NCBI RefSeq assembly: GCF_002192415.1
Contig: NZ_CP021780.1
Location: 4,464,001 to 4,528,000 of the forward strand
Source of the DNA: Paenibacillus donghaensis
GTDB taxonomy: Bacteria > Bacillota > Bacilli > Paenibacillales > Paenibacillaceae
Length of the DNA stretch: 64,000 nt
Reading direction: 5' to 3'
Shown: positions 1-8,771 of the stretch, one piece after another
Layout: the number at the start of each line of letters is the position of its first letter
Position numbering within the stretch: the stretch's first letter is position 1
Notes under the pieces: model-generated
What the model was told of the DNA's origin: nothing
Seen by the model: only the letters and a program-made list of their open reading frames with translations
Databases searched by the model: none
Made by a program: the position numbers and the translations under genes

Positions 1-1327
1 AGATCTCATCCTCCTCACGGCTGATTGTCATGCGCAGCAGCATCGACAACGACCCAATCATCTTCGCACTCTCCGGGTCGCCGCGTTTCATCACCTTCAT
101 GCGGATCGAATTAAGCACATTGAACAGAAAATGCGGATTGATCTGGGCCTGCAGCATCTTCAGCTCGGCTTTGCGTTTGCGGGCCTGCGTGTCCGACACC
201 TCGGCCAGCATCTCCTTCACCCGGTCCAGCATCTGGTCGAACAGGAAGCCGAGCCGCCCGATCTCATCATTGCCCCGCACCCCTGACCGCACATGCAGAT
301 TGCCCCGCTGGACAGCGCTCGTAACCTTGCCCAGACGCACCAGCGGTTTCGTAAACGTACGGACAAGCGTGATCAACAGCGCCAGGAACACTACAAAAGA
401 GATCAGCTGGATTGTAAACACACGGTTGAAAATCGAGCTGATGTTCACAATGCTCTGCTTATAGGGCTGCATCAGCACGAGCCGCCAGCCGCTGAACCCG
501 ATCTGCTGCTGGGCCACCAGATACTTGTCTCCGTCTATCGAGACCGTCGTTGTGCTCTTCAGCTTGTTCGTAACATCTGCGTAAGGAAAAGGTTTCCCGA
601 CGCTGGCCGGATCGCCCCCGGAGACGATCGTATCGAACTGGTCCAGCAGAACTACCTTTTGCCCAGCCGACAGATTGCTGAAGATATTATGCAGCTGGTC
701 CTCCATAATCGTCATCACTACATACCCGTAGATCTCCGCATCATCCCGGCGCAGCGTGCGGGCAATCGTCACTTGATAGGGATGATCGAACTTGTCATAG
801 GCGAAATCCGTTTCTTCCACGCCGATCCAGTAGGATTCCAGGCCAGTCAACTCTGTCAGCTTCCCGAACCACGGTTTCTTCTTCAGATCGAGCGGATTGT
901 AGTCGCTGACTGAATAGTTCATGAAATAGGTGTCATTGGTCAGCAGAATGGTCACATAGCTGGTCTCGCCCACTACTGTCAGACTGTCAAGCTGATCCAG
1001 CACCCGGCTGGAATCCATAAACCGCTGGTACTTGTCCCCGACCTCATTGCCGGAAGCCACCAGCTTGAAGTATGCCTTCAGGCTGGGGTTGACCTGTACG
1101 AAATTGGCAATCGTCAGCATGCCTTTCAGCCGGTTGGCCACGGAGCCGCCCACGAGTGTCAGCGAATCTTCGGCGTTGGCAACCGCCTGCTGCTTCACAG
1201 CCTCCTGGGTAAGCGAATTATAGATGAACAGGGTCAGCACCGCAGGCACCAGAATACAGGTGATGGAAGCAATAATCAGCTTGTGGCGGATCGATTTGGG
1301 GGCCAGCTCCCGGATTTTCTTCAACAT
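1..1327 (-). CDS. YesM-type sensor histidine kinase (C-terminus cut by window)
   Basis: A two-component sensor kinase at the membrane. About 442 codons are visible, starting at the ATG at 1327 behind a GGGGG-rich Shine-Dalgarno. A membrane segment lies near residues 13-35, followed by an extracellular sensor region of the dCache kind (about 40-285). A second membrane segment (about 290-312) leads into a HAMP region and then the His_kinase box QINPHFLFNVLNSIRM, with the phospho-accepting His near residue 399. The ATPase domain lies outside the window. Kinases of this family usually pair with a YesN/AraC response regulator and control a neighbouring carbohydrate ABC transporter. The sugar transporter at 1552-4918 is the obvious candidate target. 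Frame and family are clear; the ligand is not. Confidence 0.9.
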   Translation of the reverse strand, partial: MLKKIRELAPKSIRHKLIIASITCILVPAVLTLFIYNSLTQEAVKQQAVANAEDSLTLVGGSVANRLKGMLTIANFVQVNPSLKAYFKLVASGNEVGDKYQRFMDSSRVLDQLDSLTVVGETSYVTILLTNDTYFMNYSVSDYNPLDLKKKPWFGKLTELTGLESYWIGVEETDFAYDKFDHPYQVTIARTLRRDDAEIYGYVVMTIMEDQLHNIFSNLSAGQKVVLLDQFDTIVSGGDPASVGKPFPYADVTNKLKSTTTVSIDGDKYLVAQQQIGFSGWRLVLMQPYKQSIVNISSIFNRVFTIQLISFVVFLALLITLVRTFTKPLVRLGKVTSAVQRGNLHVRSGVRGNDEIGRLGFLFDQMLDRVKEMLAEVSDTQARKRKAELKMLQAQINPHFLFNVLNSIRMKVMKRGDPESAKMIGSLSMLLRMTISREEDEI

Positions 1328-1350
1328 GATGTGATCCCCCCTAAACAAGT

Positions 1351-1414
1351 AGAAACGGCTTCGCCGTCCTCTGTAAGAGGCGGCATCCGTTTCTGCGAGA
1401 AATAGAAGGATAAA
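1351..1414. repeat. Dispersed imperfect-palindrome repeat, copy 1
   Basis: Starts AGAAACGGCTTCGCCGTCC and ends CATCCGTTTCTGCGAG followed by AAATAGAAGGATAAA. The outer arms AGAAACGG and CCGTTTCT are inverted, so the element can fold. A second, longer copy lies at 8554-8653 with the same two ends and a different centre. It sits in the leader of the sensor kinase gene. Confidence 0.7.
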
Positions 1415-1451
1415 GGATAAGGTGAAATTTATACTTTATCCTTATTTTTTT

Positions 1452-1480
1452 AAAAAAAGGGGGACGAGGAATCCGCCCCC
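1452..1480 (-). terminator. Rho-independent terminator after the binding-protein gene
   Basis: Read on the minus strand, a GGGGG/CCCCC stem with an inner GGA/TCC pairing is followed by seven T residues. It lies about 70 bases beyond the stop of the solute-binding protein gene and would end the sugar transporter transcript before the sensor kinase. Confidence 0.65.
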
Positions 1481-1551
1481 AAAATGGGTCTGCGACATAA
1501 TGCAGTGGACTGGCATTTTTTGTCGAAAGCTGTGTCTATTATAGCAAATTT

Positions 1552-2967
1552 TTATTTTTTGTTGGCGTCGATAATTTTATTCACCCGGTCCTGGGAGTTT
1601 TTAACGGTCGTGTCGACATCCTGGTTGCCGAGAATCATTTTTTCATACTCTTCGTTAATCGCTTTGTATACTTCGGATTGGTAGGTTGCCGGTGGAATGA
1701 TCGCCGAGGCTTTAGAAGCCACCAGCGTATCTACCAGGGTCTTTTTGTCTACTTTCTCCGGGTTCTTGGTGCCGGACAGAATGGTATCGATGATGCCTTC
1801 GACCTGGTCACTGGTTACCTTGCTCCAGGCTGGAATGTTCTTGCCTTGCACCAGCTGTCCTTCGGTAGTGTACCAGCGGACAAATTTATAGGCGGCTTCC
1901 TTGTTCTTCGATTTGGCGGCCACAGCCACGTAGTCGGTCGTAACCGGAGTCAGCCCTTTCTCATCGCCTGCATTGTTCTTTGGAAATGGAGCAACGGCCA
2001 TATTGAAGTTAAGCGGCACCTTGTCCGTTCCGCCGATTTCGGTATTCATCCAGCTGCCGATCAGCAGCATGCTTGCCGATTCATTGAAGAATTGGGTGCG
2101 GTAAGCCAGCTTCTGCGAGATCATATCGGAGTAAGGCACCGAGGATTGATCTTCTTTTTCCATTCTCAATCTCAGCTCCAGCGTTGACTTGAAGTTGGGA
2201 TCGTCGAGATTGGACGTACCATCCGCCTTAAGGAATTCGGCATTCTGTGGCTGGTTCTCCAGCTTCAGCTTCAGGAACTCCATCCAGCCTCCGCCCTGCG
2301 GGCCGTGGAAATAAGTGCCGTAACGTTTCTGCGCGCCTTCACCCTGCGTCAGCTTCTTGGCATAATCGGCGAACTCATCCCAGGTCCAGTCTGCAGGAAC
2401 CGCAAGTCCGGCTTCATCCAGATGGTTTTTGTTCAGCAGTACATACCATGGGTTGAATTTCCCGGGCAGCGCATACACCTTGCCGTCCAGATGCGTATCC
2501 ACTTTATAGTCTTCTTCCACTTTATAGCCGTCTTTGGCGATGAATTCATCCAGCGGCTCAGCCATGCCAAGCGCTACGCGCTGAGCGTAACCGGCAGCAT
2601 CACTGAACATCAGAATGTCCATTTGCGCAGAGGAGGCGGCTTCCAGATCCAGCTTCTTGAACGCTTCCTGGGTATCGCCCTTCTCACTCAGCTGCACCAG
2701 TTCTACCGTTACGCCGGGTTCTACCTCTTTATAAGCCTCCAGCGTATGCTTCCAGTTGTAGGCTTCTTCTGTACCATAGGTGTATAACCGCAGATTCACA
2801 TTCTCCCCGCTGCCGCTATCCGTGCCTGCGGCACTATTCGTAGCATCCGGAGCTGCAGTTGCCTTGCCGCCTGCGGCATTATTGCCGTTGTTGCCCCCGC
2901 AGCCCGCCAGCAGACTTAACATCAAGACACCCGACATTGCACTTGCCCACACTTTTCTTTTTCTCAT
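1552..2967 (-). CDS. Sugar ABC transporter substrate-binding lipoprotein
   Basis: Extracellular solute-binding protein of family 1, 471 residues. The start is the ATG at 2967, because GGGAGGG precedes it at good spacing; an in-frame start further upstream would add 11 residues and has no such site. A lipoprotein signal is plain: basic RKRK, a hydrophobic core, then LLAGC with Cys23 as the lipidated residue, followed by a G/N/A-rich linker to about residue 50. The mature protein has the W- and Y-rich character of sugar binders. It is encoded downstream of the two permeases in the same direction, with no ATPase gene nearby. A shared MsmX-type ATPase elsewhere in the genome is likely, by analogy with related systems. 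Confidence 0.93.
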   Translation of the reverse strand: MRKRKVWASAMSGVLMLSLLAGCGGNNGNNAAGGKATAAPDATNSAAGTDSGSGENVNLRLYTYGTEEAYNWKHTLEAYKEVEPGVTVELVQLSEKGDTQEAFKKLDLEAASSAQMDILMFSDAAGYAQRVALGMAEPLDEFIAKDGYKVEEDYKVDTHLDGKVYALPGKFNPWYVLLNKNHLDEAGLAVPADWTWDEFADYAKKLTQGEGAQKRYGTYFHGPQGGGWMEFLKLKLENQPQNAEFLKADGTSNLDDPNFKSTLELRLRMEKEDQSSVPYSDMISQKLAYRTQFFNESASMLLIGSWMNTEIGGTDKVPLNFNMAVAPFPKNNAGDEKGLTPVTTDYVAVAAKSKNKEAAYKFVRWYTTEGQLVQGKNIPAWSKVTSDQVEGIIDTILSGTKNPEKVDKKTLVDTLVASKASAIIPPATYQSEVYKAINEEYEKMILGNQDVDTTVKNSQDRVNKIIDANKK

Positions 2968-3110
2968 GTATAACCCTCCCTCATCATCTTGTCTTCCCAC
3001 TCATTATAGAATGCGCTTTCATTGTCGACATGAAACAATATTTACTTTTTCTGAATTATTTTTACTTCTAATTTAATATTAGTGATTATGCCGCGGTCCA
3101 CATCCGATTA

Positions 3111-3953
3111 TCAGCCTTTGACGCCGCCGAGAGCAATCCCTTCGATAACACTTTTCTGCCCGATAATAAAAATTAGGATCAACGGCAGAATCGCCGATAC
3201 CGCCGCCGCCATAATGAGAGAGTAAAATTCTCCGCTCATGGAAGTGAATTTCTGCACCGCAATCGGCAGGGTCAGCAGTCTGTCGCTACGGATGAAGATC
3301 AGCGGGTTCTGGTAGTCATTCCAGGTCCAGATGAACCGCAGAATCGCATAGGTGGCTACGGCTGGCTTGACCAGTGGCATGGCAATCGACCAGAAGATGC
3401 GGCCGTGGCCGGCGCCGTCGATTTTGGCAGATTCGATAAACTCCTGATGCAGTCCCATAAAAAATTGTCTCAGCATAAACGTACCCAATACACTGAAGCT
3501 GCCCAGCATAATCAGCCCCAGGTGGCTGTCGAACAGCCCGATGTTGCGGTACAGAATAAACTGCGGGATCAGGATCGCCTGTCCGGGAATCATGTAGGTC
3601 ACCAGCACGATCATGAACAGGAAATTGCTGGCCTTGAATTTGATTTTGGAGAAGCCGTACGCGGCCATGGCCGATACGAGACAAGACAAGGTGGTGGTGA
3701 TGACAGCCACTTTAATAGAGTTCCAGTAATACATCGTAAACGGATATTGCCCAAACCAGACTTCCTTGTAGTTCTCAATCGCATTCCATTCCTTCGGCAG
3801 CCACTGGATCGGGTAAGTGAATACTTCCGACTCTACTTTAAACGAGGTTACCAGCATCCATATAAAAGGCAGCAGGAACAAGATACTTCCCACAAACATT
3901 ACAATCGTTACGACAATCTTACGTAAGTCCAGCCCTTCGCGCGTTTGCATCAT
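3111..3953 (-). CDS. Carbohydrate ABC transporter permease, MalG type
   Basis: Inner-membrane permease of about 280 residues with six hydrophobic segments. The EAA loop that contacts the ATPase is visible near residues 170-195 (EFIESAKIDGAGHGRIFW). The protein ends in the IEGIALGGVKG-type tail usual for MalG-like permeases. I chose the ATG at 3953 because AAAGGAG sits just upstream; a longer frame starting at 4010 would overlap the preceding gene and lacks a better site. The next codon is also ATG. It forms a permease pair with 3977-4918 and serves the binding protein at 1552-2967. Confidence 0.93.
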   Translation of the reverse strand: MMQTREGLDLRKIVVTIVMFVGSILFLLPFIWMLVTSFKVESEVFTYPIQWLPKEWNAIENYKEVWFGQYPFTMYYWNSIKVAVITTTLSCLVSAMAAYGFSKIKFKASNFLFMIVLVTYMIPGQAILIPQFILYRNIGLFDSHLGLIMLGSFSVLGTFMLRQFFMGLHQEFIESAKIDGAGHGRIFWSIAMPLVKPAVATYAILRFIWTWNDYQNPLIFIRSDRLLTLPIAVQKFTSMSGEFYSLIMAAAVSAILPLILIFIIGQKSVIEGIALGGVKG

Positions 3954-3976
3954 CCGTTCTCCTTTCACTCTCTTGT

Positions 3977-4918
3977 TTAGTAATTGACCCATTTCTTCTG
4001 CGCGATCCACTGCCCGAACGTAATCAGCAGCACGAAGGCGAACAGCACAACCGCTATGGAGGAAGCATATCCGACCTTGAGGTTGATGAAGGCTGTCTCA
4101 TACAGATACCAGACCATCATCGAGGTAGAGCCAATCGGACCGCCCTGGGTCATGACCGCTACCACGTCGAACACTTTAAAGGTAGCAATAATACCGGTTA
4201 CAAGCAGGAAAAAGGAAGTCGGCGACAGCAGCGGAAAGGTAATCCGTCTGAATTTCGTCCAGCCGTTGGCTCCGTCAATATCGGCAGCTTCATAGAGATC
4301 TTTCGGAATCGACTGCAGTCCGGCAATGTAGATGATCATATTGAAGCCGATGGAGATCCAGATGGAGATCATCATGATCGAGATCAGGGCGAAGTTTGGA
4401 TCGGCAATCCATTTCGGAGGATCAGAGATTCCGATCGCCTTCAGCATTTCGTTAATCGGCCCGTAAGAAGGCTGGAACAGCACCTGCCATACCACAGCAA
4501 CGGCTACAGTCATGGATACATAAGGCACGAAGTAGGCGATTTTGAAATACCCCTTCAGATACACATAACGGTCGATCAGGATCGCCAGCACCATCGAGAC
4601 CAGCATATAGATCGGAACCGTCAGCAGAAAAATAAACGTATTGCGCACCGAGCGCAGGAACATCTCATCCTGGAACAGGTTGACAAAGTTCTGGATGCCT
4701 ACCCATTTGATGCCGTCAAAGCCCTGCACAAAGTTCCAGTCGGCAAAGCCGAGCACCAGGGTGGCGATAATCGGTATCAGCACCAGGATTGATACGCCGA
4801 TCAGCATCGGGCTGACGAACAAGAAACCGGACAGGGTTTCCCCCTTTTGCAGGGACCAGGTTTTGCGGCTGGCCTTGGCTGGCGGCTTTTGCGATAAGGT
4901 TTCAAGATTTTGCCCCAT
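3977..4918 (-). CDS. Carbohydrate ABC transporter permease, MalF type
   Basis: First gene of the transporter operon, 313 residues, start ATG at 4918 behind GAGGTG. After a polar, K-rich N-terminus of about 30 residues there are six membrane segments. The EAA loop is near residues 206-230 (DLYEAADIDGANGWTKFRRI). It is the partner of the MalG-type permease that begins 24 bases downstream. The sugar carried cannot be told from sequence. There is no ATPase gene in the operon. Confidence 0.93.
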   Translation of the reverse strand: MGQNLETLSQKPPAKASRKTWSLQKGETLSGFLFVSPMLIGVSILVLIPIIATLVLGFADWNFVQGFDGIKWVGIQNFVNLFQDEMFLRSVRNTFIFLLTVPIYMLVSMVLAILIDRYVYLKGYFKIAYFVPYVSMTVAVAVVWQVLFQPSYGPINEMLKAIGISDPPKWIADPNFALISIMMISIWISIGFNMIIYIAGLQSIPKDLYEAADIDGANGWTKFRRITFPLLSPTSFFLLVTGIIATFKVFDVVAVMTQGGPIGSTSMMVWYLYETAFINLKVGYASSIAVVLFAFVLLITFGQWIAQKKWVNY

Positions 4919-5067
4919 AGTTACACCTCAATTATTGGTTAGTGGCCACGCGTCTACTATGGTTTGATTATAAAAAAAATACCGCCAGCACTTTGACGGT
5001 ATTTTGATCATATTCACGATAATTTTGACATGTTCCGGGAATCCGGGATGAGATAGAACGTGTACCG

Positions 5068-5767
5068 GTTCCTACTTAGGTCCCAGCGGGGATGTAGAAG
5101 GTTGCGCTGAAACGTTGGGAGCAATTAGATGCAAAAGTGGTTACTACTTAGAGCCCCCTTGTGTTCCTTGTGTTACTCGTCCGAGCCTGTCGCCGGTAAC
5201 CAGCGATTACCTTTCAGACTATTAACGGACTCAGGAGCCCCTATTTGCTGTACAAAGGCTGTTTTGCAGCTCTAACGGACTCAGGAGCCCCTATTCAAGC
5301 CAAAACCCACTAGTTAAGGCCTGTTTTTCCGATATAGAGGCTATGCGGTCCGTTACATTCCAAACCAGCGCAGAAATGAGGAAACAGGAGCTATACGGTC
5401 CGTTAGGACGTAGGTTACCTGAAGTTCGGGTGGGAGAGGGTTTGGATTACGGTAGTGCGATCCCCTAACCTTCGCAAGTAAACCTTCTATACCCTCGTCC
5501 CTAAGTAGTAACCAAAAGTGCAACTAATTTCAACTCAAACTCCTGTCAGCAGGCGAATAAGTGCAAAAATGCAACTAATCTCGAGTAAATCAGATATATT
5601 TCGCTCAGAAGGCTAATATAGATGCCTTTTTGCATCTATTTCCTCCAAAACGGAAAAAATCCGCCAATTAGATGCACTTTCGCAACTAATTCGGCGGATT
5701 GGACTTAAGAAACCCTCGCGGAGCTGAGATTTCGATGTTCTCATCATATGGAGGCCTAAGCAGTAAC
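5068..5767. mobile_element. Outer MITE-like element (family A) split by a second element
   Basis: A non-coding element with ends related to GTTACTACTTAGGnCC: GTTCCTACTTAGGTCC at 5068 and GGCCTAAGCAGTAAC ending at 5767. It is flanked by near-identical octamers, GTGTACCG (5060-5067) and GTGTACAG (5768-5775), which look like an 8-bp target duplication with one change. Its interior is made of short palindromes of the type TTAGATGC...GCAACTAA. Removing the inserted element at 5140-5512 and one target copy leaves about 319 bp, close to the intact copy at 27494-27808. This accounts for almost all of the gene-free stretch 4919-5865. Confidence 0.75.
5140..5512. mobile_element. Inner MITE-like element (family B), copy 1
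   Basis: A 373-bp element with perfect 12-bp terminal inverted repeats, GTTACTACTTAG at 5140 and CTAAGTAGTAAC ending at 5512. It is flanked on both sides by CAAAAGTG (5132-5139 and 5513-5520). Deleting the element and one octamer restores the palindrome TTAGATGCAAAAGTGCAAC of the outer element, which shows it inserted there. No open frame of transposase length is present. A second copy with the same octamers is at 9661-10032. Confidence 0.85.
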
Positions 5768-5865
5768 GTGTACAGCAGCTATTTGTATTTGTATTTGTAT
5801 TTATGGCTCAATCTTAAATCAGCGGTTGCCATCTGTGAATGAAGCCGCTACGGTTTTTTGCATTT

Positions 5866-6237
5866 CTATTTCTTTTTCTTGCCTTTGGCACCCTTCGGGT
5901 CGACAGCCACCAGCCCGTTCTCATAGCTGTACAGCACATTCTCTTCCAAGCGTCCGCCCTCCAGATGCTTGCGCACCAGCGCTTTGCCCAGCTTCGGCGT
6001 AATCTCCTTGTACCATACGCCTTCCGGGTAGGCAATCACCACGCAGGCATCCCCGCATCTTCCGTTGCAGCGTGTAGTCGTGGTATGAATTAGGCTCTGT
6101 GCGCCTTGCTTCTCAATTTCGGCCTCGATCGCTTCCGCAACCTCTTCGCCTCTGTTCTTCTTGCAGCTGCTGCCGTTGCAGATCAATATATGACTTACCG
6201 TCCCTTGCAGGTTATAGGTCGTCAACTGGTATGCCAT
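5866..6237 (-). CDS. Thioredoxin-like [2Fe-2S] ferredoxin domain protein
   Basis: Small cytoplasmic protein of about 123 residues. The sequence ILICNGSSCKKN near the start and TRCNGRCGDACVV near the middle give the four-cysteine pattern of thioredoxin-fold 2Fe-2S proteins. The C-terminus is a lysine-rich tail ending GKKKK. The start is uncertain: the ATG at 6237 follows AGAAAGG with almost no spacing, a TTG twelve bases further in is another option, and the frame stays open to a TTG at 6309. An electron-transfer role is typical of the family; the partner is unknown. It lies downstream of the penicillin-binding protein gene on the same strand. Confidence 0.75.
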   Translation of the reverse strand: MAYQLTTYNLQGTVSHILICNGSSCKKNRGEEVAEAIEAEIEKQGAQSLIHTTTTRCNGRCGDACVVIAYPEGVWYKEITPKLGKALVRKHLEGGRLEENVLYSYENGLVAVDPKGAKGKKKK

Positions 6238-6387
6238 CCTTTCTTGCCTGCTGTTATCCCCGAGTTGTGGAGTACCCTCAACAATAAGGACAAGGACCAG
6301 CTGCGTCAAGGGAAGAAGAAAGGATCAGGTGAAACTTATACTCTCTGATAGTTGATCATAAGCCTATACGGCCTGCCTTCTCCAGAT

Positions 6388-8472
6388 CTATGGACGGGCG
6401 AGATAACCCGGAAGTTCGGTCAGGAACGGTTTCAGCTTATCGACCACATAGTGGCTGCCGCCTCTGCCGTTGACCTTCTCTATCACCATCGAAAGTATAA
6501 ACGAGGGAGATTCAGTGTCAAAAACGGCAACAAACCCGTTCTCCTGCCCCTGCTCCCCCTTGGCCTGCTTCAGCTCCGCCGTTCCCGTCTTGGCGGCCAG
6601 CTTGTAAGGAACTTCGGACAGCGCATGGGCGGTTCCGCCGGGATTCTCAACCACCTGGATCAGCGAGTCTCTTACCGTCTGCGAGACTTCAGGCGTTAGG
6701 ATGGGCTGTCCGGCAGCGGCTGTTCCCTGTCCGCCTGCAAGCAGCAATACCGGATTGACCAGCTTGCCCTGATTGCTGAACGGAGTGAAGGCAGCGGCAA
6801 TGTGAATCGGGGACATCAGCATCTCTCCCTGTCCATAGGCGGTATCCGCCAATAGCACTTCTGAATCCAGCTTGAGATGGTCCTTGTTGGCGATCTGGCT
6901 GGCTTTCAGATAGAGCGCATCCAGACCAAAGTTGCTGCCGAAGCCAAACTTCTCAATGCCTGCGATGAATCTGTCATTGCCCATCTCCAGCGCTTCCTGG
7001 GCAAAATAAATATTGTCCGAATAGACCAGCGCATCGTTCATGGTCACATTAGCCAAGTCCTTGACCCGGGTCACATAGTAACCGCCCCAGCTTGCGTCCT
7101 TGCGCCACTGCTTGCCTTGAATCTGATGCACCTTGTCCACAGTTGTCACGTTCTCGGTAAGTCCGGCTGCGGCTGTAATTGCCTTGAATACAGAGCCTGG
7201 CGCATACCGGTTCGTGAACCGGTTGGTGAACGGCAGATTGGGATTCTTGGAGTAGCTGTCCCACTGGGCCTGCGACAGGCCGTTCACCATCAGGTTCGGA
7301 TCATACGCCGGAGCGCTGACCAGCGCCAGCAGTCCGCCGCTGACGGAATCCATCAGCACCGCCGCACCGGCGTCTCCGCTGCTTGCGAGGGTCTGGTACA
7401 GCTCCCGCTGTACGCGCGAGCTGATGCTGAGCCGGATGTTCTGCCCATCCACCGCATCCTTGCGCAGTACAACAGATTTGCTTGTGCCCGCTTCGTCCAC
7501 AATCTCAATTAGGCCGCCCTTCTCGCCGCGCAGCTGCTTCTCCAGCGACTGCTCCAGACCCGCCCGGCCGATCCAGTCCTGTGCTGTATAATAGCCTTCC
7601 TTGTCCTTCTCCAAGTCCTCCGCCGTCACCTGACGGATATAGCCGATCAGCTGCGCCCCTGCTTCACCTAAGGGGTAAGCACGAACCTGCTTGGATTGGA
7701 TGGAAACTCCATTCAGCTCTACAGGGATCAAAGAATCATCCGTAACCGCAATCGGTACAAAATACTCAGGTTTGACCCATTTCTGCGCCAGCGCCTTCTC
7801 AATAACCTCTACACTGACCTTATAGTGCTCGCTAATGGCGGCAATCGAAGCGGCCTTGGCTTCGGCTTCAGGCAGGGTGGAATCACGCGGAACCAGCTTG
7901 CCGGGCACAATCCCCCATTCCATAACCGAACCTTTACCTGCAAGTGAGTAATCATCCTTGTCGACAATGTTACCACGTTCCGGCTGCAGCACCTTGACCC
8001 GCACCTTATCGCCTTTGACCATCTCAGGCAGAATCAGCGAGGGCAGCCAGTCAATTCTCCAGCTTGTTCCCGCTTCCTCTTGCTGCTGGACCATGTTCAG
8101 CGTGTAAGACTTGCTAAGTTCACCAACAAAAGTATTCATACGCACAGAATAATCCACTGTATATATCGGCTGATCTTCGAGCTTCACCAGCTCGCCCATT
8201 TTCACTTCGATTCCGCCTGCCTTCATGCCCTCAAAGATAACTTTGTATTTCTCTTTAAATTGCTCCGGGGTCAATCCGGACTGCTCCAGCGACTGTTGCG
8301 ACATCAGGCTGTACAGGCTTGCGAAATCCTGCTGCTGCAGGCTGCTGACGTATTTTTGCAACGTGACCTCCGGCTTCTCTTCTTCCTCCTGGTTCATATA
8401 TAAATAGAGCCCGAGTCCGCCTGCAAGCACTAGCACCAGCAGAGTGCCGATGATGATAGACCTTCTTCTCAT
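6388..8472 (-). CDS. Class B penicillin-binding protein (PBP3/MecA-like transpeptidase)
   Basis: A membrane-anchored D,D-transpeptidase for peptidoglycan cross-linking, 694 residues. One signal anchor (about 5-26) is followed by an NTF2-like MecA N-terminal domain (about 35-150), a dimerisation domain, and the transpeptidase domain. All three catalytic motifs are present: APGSVFKAI with the active Ser near residue 427, YSDN near 484, and KTGT near 628. Start ATG at 8472 behind GAGGCGG. The architecture matches Bacillus PBP3 (pbpC) and the staphylococcal PBP2a family. This does not by itself show beta-lactam resistance, and no mecR/blaR-like sensor is nearby. Confidence 0.92.
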   Translation of the reverse strand: MRRRSIIIGTLLVLVLAGGLGLYLYMNQEEEEKPEVTLQKYVSSLQQQDFASLYSLMSQQSLEQSGLTPEQFKEKYKVIFEGMKAGGIEVKMGELVKLEDQPIYTVDYSVRMNTFVGELSKSYTLNMVQQQEEAGTSWRIDWLPSLILPEMVKGDKVRVKVLQPERGNIVDKDDYSLAGKGSVMEWGIVPGKLVPRDSTLPEAEAKAASIAAISEHYKVSVEVIEKALAQKWVKPEYFVPIAVTDDSLIPVELNGVSIQSKQVRAYPLGEAGAQLIGYIRQVTAEDLEKDKEGYYTAQDWIGRAGLEQSLEKQLRGEKGGLIEIVDEAGTSKSVVLRKDAVDGQNIRLSISSRVQRELYQTLASSGDAGAAVLMDSVSGGLLALVSAPAYDPNLMVNGLSQAQWDSYSKNPNLPFTNRFTNRYAPGSVFKAITAAAGLTENVTTVDKVHQIQGKQWRKDASWGGYYVTRVKDLANVTMNDALVYSDNIYFAQEALEMGNDRFIAGIEKFGFGSNFGLDALYLKASQIANKDHLKLDSEVLLADTAYGQGEMLMSPIHIAAAFTPFSNQGKLVNPVLLLAGGQGTAAAGQPILTPEVSQTVRDSLIQVVENPGGTAHALSEVPYKLAAKTGTAELKQAKGEQGQENGFVAVFDTESPSFILSMVIEKVNGRGGSHYVVDKLKPFLTELPGYLARP

Positions 8473-8553
8473 AGGTTACCGCCTCACATATGGGTTTTAT
8501 TGGATCAGCTCTAGTATACTAGAATAGTATGGCAATATGCTCTTTTTATAAGA

Positions 8554-8653
8554 AGAAACGGTTTCGCCGTCCTCTGCAAGGCGTATGCTTCCGAAGCAGC
8601 GATACTACGTATCGCTTTCAGGCATCCGTTTCTGCGAGAAATAGAAGGATAAA
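8554..8653. repeat. Dispersed imperfect-palindrome repeat, copy 2
   Basis: Shares both ends with the repeat at 1351-1414 (AGAAACGGTTTCGCCGTCC and CATCCGTTTCTGCGAG) but has a longer centre. The centre contains its own palindrome, AGCGATACTACGTATCGCT. It lies between the divergent penicillin-binding protein and FHA genes, so it could affect either leader. Confidence 0.7.
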
Positions 8654-8771
8654 TTATAGCGTGCAACATATATATTCTTATATTTTAAAATACAAGCCCT
8701 GTGGTTGGTTTACAATAGTAGAAAACTGATGAAATTATCATTACTTATGAGCGCAAAAGGAGAATCTTAAG

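Noticed and set aside
3008..3021. Catabolite-response (cre) site TGAAAGCGCATTCT upstream of the binding-protein gene
   Set aside because: Two mismatches in conserved positions and a place between co-directional genes; too weak to call.
5781..5802. Short ATTTGT tandem repeat
   Set aside because: Only three and a half hexamer units; too small to distinguish from chance slippage.
6321..6348. Further partial copy of the 1351/8554 repeat (GGATCAGGTGAAACTTATAC)
   Set aside because: Similarity is confined to a short AT-rich tail outside the conserved arms.
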